From: Aurelia coerulea
Lineage: Eukaryota; Cnidaria; Scyphozoa; Semaeostomeae; Ulmaridae
Direction of reading: 5' to 3'
NCBI GenBank assembly: GCA_039566865.1
Contig: CM076959.1
Location: 4,385,501-4,449,500 of the forward strand
Length of the DNA stretch: 64,000 nucleotides
Part shown: piece after piece, positions 46,609 to 56,149 of the stretch
How positions within the stretch are numbered: position 1 is the stretch's first letter
Layout of the letters: the number at the start of each line of letters is the position of its first letter
Notes under the pieces: generated by a model
The model's input: the letters and a program-made list of their open reading frames with translations, nothing else
Database searches by the model: none
Told to the model about the DNA's origin: nothing
Made by a program: the position numbers and the translations under genes

Positions 46609-48231
46609 CGGCTTCTGTAAAATGCGGGTCCGCAGGTCCGATAAAATGCTGGTCTGCGGGTCTCTTTGAATGTAGGTGCCACGGCCACATACAAACAACC
46701 GATGTATGCGGCAAGGAGCCCTTTGTTCAAAACGAAGCGATAGAGCCCAGATCAATTCATCATCGCTGCAATTCATCAAGTAAGATCCATATTGATGGGA
46801 TTGAATGGTGACGCAGATCGTCAAGAATACATTGTGAACTCGTACCTGATCAATGAAAAGATCCTGAGTCATAGCTTGCAAAGAATTTCGATTCCAATAC
46901 AAATATGGGAGAACTTTGTACTTTGGAGGGGATCCCTTCACATGGGGAAGTCCCAATGCATCGTTCGATACTTTTTACACAAATAACAATGAATAGCATC
47001 TGCACGGTATTCAACGAAAAAAATGAAATAACGAAATAGCAAAATAACGAAATAGGGATATAGTGAAATAACGAAAAAAATGGCCTTTAAAGCTCCAATG
47101 CAACGAAATTTTTTATATTAAATGTTTGTGCCAAACGTAAGGTTCAAACCCTTATCTATCAGATGGTATATTTTTTCTGCAATTCTCCGTCTGCATCATC
47201 GGCATTTGCGCGTGCAAAGTCGGCAGCTCTTGGCGACAAACGGCTTTTCGGAGTCTGGGCACTAATGACGTCGAACGGTTTGCAAAGTGAAGAGCAACAT
47301 ACAACAACTTAGGCTCAGACAGAAGATTCAACTCGTTGTCGTAGTGTGTATCGAAGAAAGAGTCGTCGAAAAGATGTCAGAAAACGGACAAGATACATCG
47401 GCATCTGATTCAAGCCATGAATCATCAGATATGGAAGATATCGGGGAAATATTACCGATATTAGACCCATATGACGGTGAGCCATTGGCTTCCTCCTCTG
47501 ATGAGGAAGGTGGTGCTGCTGCTCGTCACGAAAATCACGAGGCCGACGAGGATGGAATCCCCTACGCAACATTGGAGGCGAGATTCAGGGGAATAGCAGC
47601 TGTTGAGTCATGGTAAGCGCTTGTTTAGATATAATTTGCCACATAACCTTTAAGCCTTGGGCCTAACTGTAGTGTTTTGCAACAAAACAAGCTCGCTTGT
47701 AACAAGGTTTGCAAGTTTACAAACAACAGGCCCACGTGGGCCTAAGCCAAGTTGGATGGAGGCGGAGGTCAACATGTTGGATTTGAGCAACCTGTAATCC
47801 TTTTGTACGTGATATATGGATGCAATATCTTTACATGTAAACTACAATGGCATGTGTTGAATTCGGTTGTACTCTTTATAGTTTAACAGCCTTGCATCAT
47901 GAAGGTTTTCGCAAGCAAGATCAGGTTACTAATAATGACCAGTGGTGTATGTCAGTTTACAAATAAGATTTTAAAATTTTCACAGGTGTAGCGGTAATGA
48001 GTCCAAAGTGGAGCTCCTAGTTGGCGCAAGAGAGTTTCGTTGCTGCTGGCACATTGCAGAGGCAATTGGAAAGCTGACCTTTGATGGCACAATAGATCAT
48101 ATGCGATACATCACTAGCCACCCCGATTACTTTGCTGTCACAAACCAGACAAACTTAAAAATGGTTGCACCATTTTTAAAAGACAGGACTGGTAAATCGT
48201 ACAGAAGAAGAGGAAATCAAACTGACAATGA

Positions 48232-49174
48232 GTAGGTCAAACTTTCAATATTGTTCTTGCTGTGGCAAAAATTCTATGAATTTCTTCTGGCAGTAGAATC
48301 AAGGCAAAATCCAAGTTTTGCTAGCAATCTGAGGTTTACTCCCCTTGAAATTGAGCCCTAGGGGAACTCCCTATTGGTAGGTGAAGTGGGGTTATACACA
48401 GCTGTTTTTGAAAAAAAAACCAAAGTATACCAAACTTAGAACTCGGCATAGAAGTCATCTTGCCAAATTTTCTCAAAAGCAACCCCAACAATAGACCATT
48501 TACACACAAAATAAGGTACCAAAATGTACACCAGACAACATCTGTTGCCAGTACCTAAGGTGTCAAGCCATCCATCCTCACCTACCAATAGGTAGTCTCC
48601 CATGGGAAATGGTGCGAAAACATTTGGCAAAGACAATTACTTTAGGTAAATTTTGATCAACTGAACATATATAAATGTTTGAAAAATTGTTCAATTTCCA
48701 CATAATTCTGAAGTAACTGTATAAGAATCTAATAGACCAGGGGGGTACATAACATGTTCAGGGTATGGGTATGTGCCACCCATCTGGGGCGGGGGGTTGT
48801 GCCAAAGTTCTCTAAATGAGGGTCCTTTTTTCTGCAGATTTTCCATAAACATGGGTGGGGTTTCACTGAAGTTAGCACAAAAAAATTAAAATAGGCAGTT
48901 TTCTGCTAAAATTCATCATAAAAGTGGTTACCAAGGCAGGTTTCAGTAACTAGAAGAGGGTACCTTTCTGAAAACAGGGCGGCAGTCCATCCACAAGTCA
49001 TGTACCCCCCCCCCCCCCCCCCCGGGGATTAGACACAGAGTTGACAAAGTGAAGACTATTTATAGCAGTATGTATACTTTATTTTTGTATCTGATGTTAT
49101 TGTTTGTCATAGTTCAAGGCTTCATGATGCAAAATACTAAGAACTAAAAGCCAATCACTTCTTGTTCAATACAG
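48232..49174. other. Intron 2 of the P2X7-like gene
   Basis: Donor GTAGGT and acceptor TTCAATACAG. It contains a C homopolymer at about 49003-49023 preceded by GGTGGGG-type runs (48740-48860), which may be a decayed MITE. CACCTACCAATAGGTAGTCT at 48578 and CCTATTGGTAGGTGAAG at 48369 form an inverted pair. Confidence 0.5.
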
Positions 49175-49229
49175 GTTCATCAGAGCAGTAAGTTACAGAT
49201 GGTTAATACGATGGATCTGTGGGTATTTA

Positions 49230-49919
49230 GGGGCCCTTTACATGAGCAAACTCAGACCGGCACGAGTTTCAGATCGGTTTGAAATTTTGCCATGTCTGCT
49301 TTTTTGCGTTGCGTTTACATGGAGTTTCAGACCGGTCTGAAATTATACTAGCGTCACATTGCACATGCGTTGAATGCAATTGAGGCAACTGTGACAATGG
49401 TTTCTTTTCTCATGTTTTGGATTTAGGCCTATTTTCATTGTTGCGCTAAGTTATCAACAACACAGGATGTTATCAGAGTTGATAATCAAGGATAATCAAC
49501 TGTACGTTTTTACTGCATTACACATCTATTTTGGTTTGATGGTTCAAATGCTGCTTCAGAACCTGAAAATAAAACAGGAGGCTTTAGTTTTTTATGTTTA
49601 GTTTCTTAGTTATATTTTCTTGCGTCTGGAGAAAAACAAATGGACGACCAAACAATGAAAATGGCTCCCAATAGTACAGTTATCACTTCCGCAATTATTC
49701 ATTTCGCCCCGATCTGAAAAAATTTCTGTTTACATGAGAATTTCAGGTCGACCTGAGTTTTCAGATCGGTCTGAAAGACCGAAACGAACCCAGACCGGCA
49801 CGAGTTTCATTTCGCCCCTTCTCATGTAAACACTCTAAGGGCCTTGACCAGACACCGAAATGAAACTCATGCCGATCTGAAACTCGTGCCGGTCTGAGTT
49901 TGCTCATGTAAAGGGCCCC
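49230..49919. mobile_element. Harbinger-type MITE in a coding exon
   Basis: The ends GGGGCCCTTTACATGAGCAA and their inverted copy extend for some 45 bp, through CTCAGACCGGCACGAG and TTTCAGATCGG. They are flanked by TTA (49227-49229 and 49920-49922), the 3-bp target of PIF/Harbinger elements. The interior contains further copies of AGACCGG and GATCTGAAA motifs in both orientations and no ORF. A diverged relative is at 28376-28728. Confidence 0.85.
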
Positions 49920-50030
49920 TTAGGATGGAACAAAACAAGACCACTGCCGGCTTGTATCTATAACAACATTAGAAGTAGGTTTCCAAGTGCAGCTTCAAAA
50001 GGATATGCTACAACTGAGGAAAGGGAGTGA

Positions 50031-51011
50031 AACACTTTTGATGTTGTACATACAGTAAGGCTACACACGTAAGACAAGGCCACACACGTAAGACACCAGC
50101 TGAAAGAAACTTTTAGGCTACTGAAAAACTATTAATCCCCATACTTACAAGAACCTCTTGAGGCTGATATCCAAAATAAAGTTTCTTGTATTTTGATAAA
50201 CGCTAAGTCTTAGGTCTGATGGTTTTGGGGGGTATTCCACTTCACGCAGGGCTCATGAGAAATTGCCACAGAGTTGTCTTAAATTTAACAGATTTATACC
50301 AAAATTAAAATTTACTGTATGTACTCTTGACAATGATTGAAAACACACACATGGCTAATATATCTATGCATAACCCCTTTCGGTTCTTACCAATTTTTCC
50401 AGGACATTCCAGAAAATAAATGAGAAGCTTAAATAACTTTCAGCCTAACAAAATAAAAAGTACAGTATCATAGATACATAGGTGTGTCCTCAAAGTGGTT
50501 TCTTAAATGCGGGGCCTTACTGTATTAATCCTATCACGTACCGGTTGAGAAAAAAATCCCCTTTTGAATAATGGTTTGCAGTTGTAATATACATCTTGTC
50601 TATCAGCTGTTTTACTACATGTCAATGTAAATCCTACATTCAAAGTCTCTTGTCTCACATGTAAGATGTCAGGCAAGAACAAACACAATTAAAGTATCTA
50701 TGGGTAGGCAATTTTGCATTATATCAAATCTCACCTAACATCTAATGTTAGACTAAGACTGACTTTGGTATCTACAGTGAAGGTCATCTCATTCAAACTT
50801 TTGAATTTCTCAAAATAAAATCATATGATGCAAAACCTGAATAGACAATTACTGTACACTAAAGGTGGTGGCGAGGAACTTTTTACTAAGATGCATTGCG
50901 TTCAAATTACAAATCTTTAACAACTCTATAGGAATTCAATTAAAGGAGCGCAATGCATCTTGGTAAAAGTTCCTCACCGTCATCTTTAGCATAATCGTCT
51001 GTTGAAGAAAA
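50031..51011. other. Region between the two convergent genes
   Basis: Non-coding. AAGGCTACACACGTAAGAC and AAGGCCACACACGTAAGAC are a direct duplication at 50058-50095. GATGCATTGCG at 50891 and CGCAATGCATC at 50949 are the cores of a longer inverted pair (50870-50990) spanning about 120 bp, probably another small foldback element. Confidence 0.5.
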
Positions 51012-53497
51012 TTATGAGGAATTTCCGGGTTCCCCACAGGATTGACGCTTGTGGCCTTTCATGGGCTTCTTGCATTTTTTGCATTTTCTTTCCCGTTTGG
51101 CTGGTGCCACAAGAGATTCTGCTTCTGCAGCTCTCTTTCTTGATTTCAGCAGCTGCTCTTGTTCTTCCACTGTAGGATTTAGAGATAACAAAGGGCTGAG
51201 TGATGTAACATTTTCATTAGTAAGTGATATGGAGCTGTTTTGCACTGGCATTATGTACAGTAAACTACAGTAAATACTGCAAGTCTTTTTATTTGTAAGA
51301 ATGCTAAATTTTATTGAAGCAACAGAGTGTTTTACTTAAAAATTTAGCACATAAACAGCAGCACCCCATCTCCTACCATCGTTAGTTTTATCAGGGTAAC
51401 TTGGTACCAAATGGCCAATTAAAACTCAAATGTATATTATGTACTGATACAGATTGGATGCAAAAATTTGAAAATTCTGATTTTTCATCATTTGGTAATT
51501 GGTACCAAGCTACCTTGCATTCTATCCTTTTTTTGTCAAAGTATCATACAATTGTAAGTGTCATCCAAAGTAGGGACCAGATGACCTTGTGTCTTTTCCT
51601 GCTTTATATAGCACAGTAAGGAGTGATCTTATTTGAGTTTGAATTGTTTTGATGATGATAAAAAAAGAATGCTAAAGTTTAAAAAAGTGCACCTTTAGTT
51701 GACTCCTTCCTTTTCTTGATTTACCACAAAAATGTTGCAAAAACCAAATAATGTTACTTTTAGATGGTCAATGTGAACACCCAAATACATGAACAGGTAC
51801 TGCATGTACATTGTGAAACATGATGTACATTGCATTGGTACAGCATACTGTATACAGTACAGTATGTATCATGTAAAAATTCAAAGTCATGGAATTTTTG
51901 AAGGCTGATATTGTATCTTTATGTAAATTCCTGGCACGAGAAACTGATACAGAATGATAAAAATTCCTCAAGTTCTGATAAAAATTCCTGCAAGGAACAG
52001 ACATCTTGAAACAATAAATTTGAAAAATTGAAGTATCCGAGTGCATAAAAATTACCTTTGACGAGGAATTTCATTTGTTGGACGATCCTCTTCATCATCG
52101 GCATCTGACAGGTCTCCCATTTCGATCTTCTCCCATTCGTCTTCCTCCCATTCTTCATCTGACTCATCACATTCCTCTTGGACACCTTCATGCAAACCAA
52201 TATCGCCTTCAATCATTACGTCTTCAAAAATCCACTTGAGGGTAAACCACTGGTGTTACTTTGATTGATGTCATCGTTTTCAACATCATTATAAGATAAG
52301 TTAAGATAAGGCCCGTAGGAAGCGGGGATGTCAGGGGAGGCTCAAGCCCCCCAATAATTTTGAAAACAATGAGCGCTACGTCACAAGCATTAACTAGATG
52401 TATTGTTCTCCATCGTTTTAAGCGGTTATCATTTTAAGTTCCCCACCCCAATCCAAAGTTGTTTCCTACTGCCCTGTCGATACCCAGGTTATGTACCCCC
52501 ATGGGGCTCTATCTTCCCTTGTGCTATTGATTAAGAAACTTACTGATTGGATTTGATCCTTTAGTTCCTGCTTTTTACCTTTTAAGCTTGTAGATATTCT
52601 GTTGATATCTTCTCATTTTTAACTTCAATGTGCTGCAGTTGCCACAAGGACCTGTTTCAGATGCTTTCTTTGCCACATCGTTTTCAATGGGTTGAGATTC
52701 CTCATCTGCGCAAGCCTCAGCATTTTCATTGACAGTATTGACTGTAGGTATTGCACTCTCCATTTCTACTTCCATTAGCGCTTCAGAATTCTCTGTTGTT
52801 AAAGATGACAGTGCGTGTCGCTTGATCTAAAAAAAGCAAACAGATTTTGATCTTCAAAGGGATTCACCTAAAACTAGCAAATCAGCTGAAAAAAGGTCTG
52901 CATTTCTAAATGAATACTACTATGTATTACTATACTGTAATGATGATTCAAATTGCCACATCACTCAGCCGATAGCATATTTTCCAAATCCCCACGTTAT
53001 TCTTGGGTTCACTCCTGGAATGACCGCGCCCCGGAATATTCTACAAATAGGCCAACAAATAAGGTCGGGGTCGAATAAAATCAAAATAAACTGTGGCCCA
53101 CCTGTCTTCGCTGTCTTGCAGTAGACACTTTCGGTGTTTGTCGTTCAACTGCATCAATCTTCGGCACAGAATCCCTCAACAATATATTCTTTTTCAGCTG
53201 TAGCTCACTCAGGATACCAGCAATGTCGAGTCGTCTTTCATAACAGGTTGGCGCAAATTGCATGGAGCAGAGTACCGACGTCGATGATGGCTTCCACTTG
53301 CGGCGATGTCTTCTCGCGAATGCAACCCATTTTCGACGAATTTCCTCGTTTGATGGAAAATAGTGCATTTTTACATCTTTGCAGTAGCTCGTATTTTTGC
53401 AACTATTGCCGTTAACAGTGCCAGCAACGCAAAACTTTCCTCCTCTTCGAGAGGGCTTTGTGTGAGTTGATAGAGTTGACTGTACACTTTCTGCCAT
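51012..53497 (-). pseudogene. THAP-domain protein gene, damaged
   Basis: Exon 1 (53497-53102) encodes a THAP zinc-binding domain: C23, C33, HYFP at 45-48, W57 and VLCSMQF at 75-81, followed by a basic region. THAP domains are C2CH DNA-binding modules; here the final His is Gln (residue 80), one base from His. Exon 2 (52826-52544) has an acidic part, then CGNCSTLKLKMRRYQQNIYK, a coiled-coil. It keeps phase only if one extra T near 52577 is ignored, so the copy is frameshifted. Exon 3 (52249-52056) is very acidic (DESDEEWEEDEWEKIEMGDL). A last exon ending at 51012 has RKCKKCKKPMKGHKRQSCGE, a CxxC...H...C knuckle; its junction with exon 3 does not fit in phase, so an exon may be missing. No DDE core is seen. 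Confidence 0.6.
52308..52476. mobile_element. hAT-type MITE, second copy
   Basis: Same family as 24241-24396: GGCCCGTAGGAAGCGGGG at the left, TTTCCTACTGCCCTG at the right, and the shared core ATTTTGAAAACAATG and TAGATGTATTGTTCTC. It lies in the intron between exons 2 and 3 of the THAP gene. No clear target duplication remains. Confidence 0.65.
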
Positions 53498-54101
53498 TGT
53501 CGAGACTGAGATTCAAGCTTGCAAACCTTCTGACGTCACCACTTAGAAAAGAGGTCAGGCGACCTTGTTGCCCGATTTTTGGAAAGAATGGCAACTTTGA
53601 GTCTAGAAATAAGAACCTTCCCGCCCCCTTTTCCCAAAATAAACAACAGATTCGATTTCAGTAGCCTCAAATGTATAATGTAGCGTCAAAATCCTGGAAA
53701 ACAATTTTTCGTTGCATTGGAGCTTTAAGATTTTGACACAGAGGAGATCACCAAATTATCGTAATGCTGAGCATTGGAAAACTTGTTTATTTTTTCTAGG
53801 AATCCGAAGGGTACTTCCGCTTGCTCGTTTATCTTTATAACTTGCTTAATTTGATTGCGAATAAACAAAGACCTAGTTTGATGAAAATGTTTGCAGCATA
53901 TTCATTAGGCTTTTTTATCAATTTTTTTCTGGAGTCTGGAACAAAGGCTAGGCTGAACGCAAGTATTCAAGGATGAAAAAAGGAAGTGGGCGTAAGCCTC
54001 GCAAGACCCGTCAACCGCTGTAGCGCGCCTTACACAACGAGACCCGCACCAATGTTGGAGTGGGACCCGCAATTTATCGGACCTGCATTTTACAGAAGCC
54101 G

Positions 54102-54602
54102 GTTGACTCTATGGCATCTTTCAATTTGAAGCTCTTCTTGTATGCGAAGCTTTTCTTTCACCAGATCCTTAACAATACACTCCGTATCGTCCCAGGTGTT
54201 CTCTTCACTTGATTCTGGAACTCCAATCAATTTCAGATTGTTACGTCTACTCTGATTCTCTGCATATTCCTGCTTACCATCTAAGTCTTCAATTTGTTTC
54301 TCTGCATCATTCAGCCTTCCTTCAGTCGTACTCAGCCTGATTTCTATCCCTTGAAATTGATTCTGATTTTCTTCACATTTCGCTTGAGAAAATTCAAGAC
54401 TGGCTTTCACTTCAGCTAAATCTTTTTGTTTTGATTTCATTTCCTCTTTCATCTCGTCAAATATGAGTTTGGATGCATTCGTATAAGCAGTAGATTGCGT
54501 ATGCAAAAGTTCTTGAACGACTTCCAAAGTAACTTGAGTCATCATTTGAAAATTTAGGCCTGTTAGGCCACCCACGTGCTGAAATGTACACAATTTGTCC
54601 AC
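54102..54602 (-). pseudogene. LINE ORF1, N-terminal part
   Basis: Starts at ATG 54602. A long coiled-coil (MKEEMKSKQKDLAEVKASLE ... RLNDAEKQIEDLDGKQEYAE) is followed by the RRM-like domain opening (SRRNNLKLIGVPESSEENTW ... LQIERCHRVN). It breaks exactly at the 10-bp duplication and resumes at 46608. This is the trimerising, RNA-binding ORF1 of the LINE whose ORF2 is at 44252-46134. Confidence 0.9.
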
Positions 54603-54854
54603 AACAAAATCACAGCGTTTGACGCATAAACCTTCACAAACTGAACTCCATACTTTTTTAAAAACAAATTAATTAACAAAAAATAACGAACAAAGTCAAA
54701 TAAGATAGACATTAAGCTCCTTTCCCACAGCACCACAAAAGTCGTGTGACCGCCATGTTGATGTCAGAGCAAAAAAGTGCTAGATGAGAATGAGCTAGAT
54801 GAGGAAAGAATTAAATAATGAAATAAATAGATTGTCGAGTGGTACAACCCCTTG
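54603..54854 (-). other. LINE 5' untranslated region and junction
   Basis: Sequence upstream of LINE ORF1 with no further ORF. The LINE 5' end is not marked by a clear target duplication; it probably lies between 54750 and 54840. Confidence 0.4.
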
Positions 54855-55289
54855 ACCCTATCCAGACTAGGCTTTTTGAAACTCTGGGGAGACTAGGGGG
54901 GCACAAAGTGCCCCTTGGTTTTTCATAGAATCATAAGTGCTAGAGACTTGAAACTTACAGTAACAAACATGATAAGGCAAACAAGATGATGTGATTTGTT
55001 TTTTTTATGTCACGTGATCAATTGCTGATGTCAGCAAATGTTGCTAATTTGGGTGTAAAACCACATGTACTTTGTCGCATTGTATCTCCAAATTGATCAA
55101 AGATATCGATGTGATATTTGAAACATAGAAGGATTATATCCTCGTAATTCTTATTTTGAAATTTTTGCTTTGTAACACTAATATTTTTGCTGATGTCAGC
55201 ATTTATTTATTTTGTACGAAAAAAAGAGCGATTTTTGTCTAAAATTAATTATAAACTACTTTTAAAAATAGAAAAAAATGCTAAATATA

Positions 55290-56125
55290 TGTAACGTGCA
55301 ACTATTTATTTCCCTTTTTGTGTTTCTATTGTATAGAAGTTTCAGTCATTATCAAGGGACAGGTATTGTCGAGAGACAGTTATTGTCAAGGGACGGTTTA
55401 AATGATCTTCGTTATTTTGTTTGTTTAAAGTTTATTTTGATCGTAAACATGTTTTTCGACCTTTGACCTTGTGATACGTGGCAGTTTCTTATTTGTTTAT
55501 GTCTTGTATTTCCGTTCTTCGTGTTTGTCTAAATATGGTTTGATTAGCCCAGTCTCCGTAGCTATAAATACCTTTGCGCGTGTTTCTGGGCAGTGTCTAC
55601 GAATCCAGTCATCCAAGTTGGAAAGCAGAGTGCGGATGCGGAGGAGAAGAGTCGTGGGAGCTGAAGGCTCCAGGGGCCTACTTGCTAGCGTGGTTTGGCC
55701 AAATTTATAGCTATGAAGTACGAAGGCAAATAGATTGTAAGTTTTTTGTATCAATTTATAACTCTGCTATTTATTCGATATATTTGTATTAGCTTTGCTT
55801 TATTCATGAAAGATTTCTGCTGTTTTCGTATGGATTATACTTATTACTTGACACTTTGGATTTATGCACGTGTAGGGAGTAGTTTCTTAATTTCTGTTTC
55901 GATTCTATTATTTTGTATAACCAGTTGGCGTATTATTAATGTTCATATTGTAACCTTTTTCTTCTAATTTAGACAAATGTTTATTGTGTCTTCGTTTATT
56001 TTAGCAAACCACATTTCGAGTTCTAAGAAACTTTGCTGTTTTTTGATTGCTGTGTTTCTGCGGAGTCAATTAGGACCCGGGAGTGCGTTGATCTGCCTGC
56101 CTAAAGCCGATTTCGGTGCTTTACA
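55290..56125 (+). repeat. 5' LTR of the BEL/Pao element
   Basis: TG...CA ends. Near its start three 17-bp tandem units lie at 55348-55398 (ATTATCAAGGGACAGGT and two variants), and a TATA-like sequence is at 55563. Small ORFs inside it recur in the 3' LTR and are not genes. Confidence 0.95.
55563..55570 (+). promoter_or_regulatory. TATA-like element in the 5' LTR
   Basis: TATAAATA, the only such box in the LTR, about 270 bp in; it is a plausible core promoter for the genomic transcript. The same box is at 62887-62894 in the 3' LTR. Confidence 0.5.
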
Positions 56126-56149
56126 GTTTGAATCTAGCCGTTTTGTGAA
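56126..56149 (+). promoter_or_regulatory. Primer-binding-site region
   Basis: The 24 bases between the 5' LTR and the gag-pol ATG begin GTTTGAATCTAGCCG, the position where a tRNA primer should pair. The tRNA was not identified. Confidence 0.4.

Larger units (their letters stand above)
47374..50030 (+). pseudogene. P2X7 C-terminal (ballast) domain-like protein, split by a MITE
   Basis: Exons 47374-47612, 47986-48231 and 49175-49229 plus 49923-50030 join in frame to a 215-residue protein. Residues 1-79 are acidic and Ser-rich (DMEDIGEILPILDPYDGEP). From residue 80 the text follows the cytoplasmic ballast domain of P2X7: WCSGNES, REFRCC (95-100), ITSHPDY, KSYRRRG, then VSYRWLIRWICGYLG (166-181) and PLPACIYNNIRSRFPSASSK followed by GY. 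In P2X7 this domain binds zinc through a Cys-rich knuckle; here the first WCxCGxC motif keeps only one Cys while the CC pair remains. It has no transmembrane receptor part, like the many stand-alone copies in invertebrate genomes. The last exon is interrupted by the MITE at 49230-49919, whose first in-frame stop would remove the last 35 residues. Confidence 0.75.
47091..53724. mobile_element. Two-gene TTAA element (Kolobok-like)
   Basis: The ends AGCTCCAATGCAACGAAA are a perfect 18-bp inverted repeat, and the flanks are TTAA on both sides (47087-47090 and 53725-53728). AG termini plus a TTAA duplication are the hallmarks of Kolobok DNA transposons, a superfamily described with THAP-domain transposases. 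The 6,634-bp body holds a plus-strand P2X7-ballast-like gene (47374-50030) and a minus-strand THAP gene (53497-51012), so the genes start near opposite ends and converge. No DDE-type catalytic domain is recognised, so this copy is probably non-autonomous, or its catalytic exons have diverged beyond recognition or been lost. Two younger MITEs (49230-49919 and 52308-52476) are inserted in it. Confidence 0.75.
46609..54101. mobile_element. Inverted-repeat element in the LINE, 10-bp duplication
   Basis: The first 17 bases CGGCTTCTGTAAAATGC are repeated inverted at 54085-54101. The flanks GTTGACTCTA (46599-46608 and 54102-54111) are identical and belong to the interrupted LINE ORF1, whose frame is continuous if one copy is counted. 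Subterminal strings GGTCCGATAAA and TGCGGGTC recur at both ends. Only about 860 bp (46609-47090 and 53725-54101) belong to this element; the middle is the nested TTAA element. A 9-10-bp duplication would fit a Mutator-like element, but no transposase is present, so the superfamily is open. Confidence 0.8.

Noticed and set aside
53134..53415. 93-codon forward ORF opposite the THAP exon
   Set aside because: Antisense shadow of the THAP domain.
55471..55967. Small ORFs in the 5' LTR repeated at 62795-63291
   Set aside because: They are duplicated only because the LTRs are; they contain the promoter and untranslated region, not protein genes.
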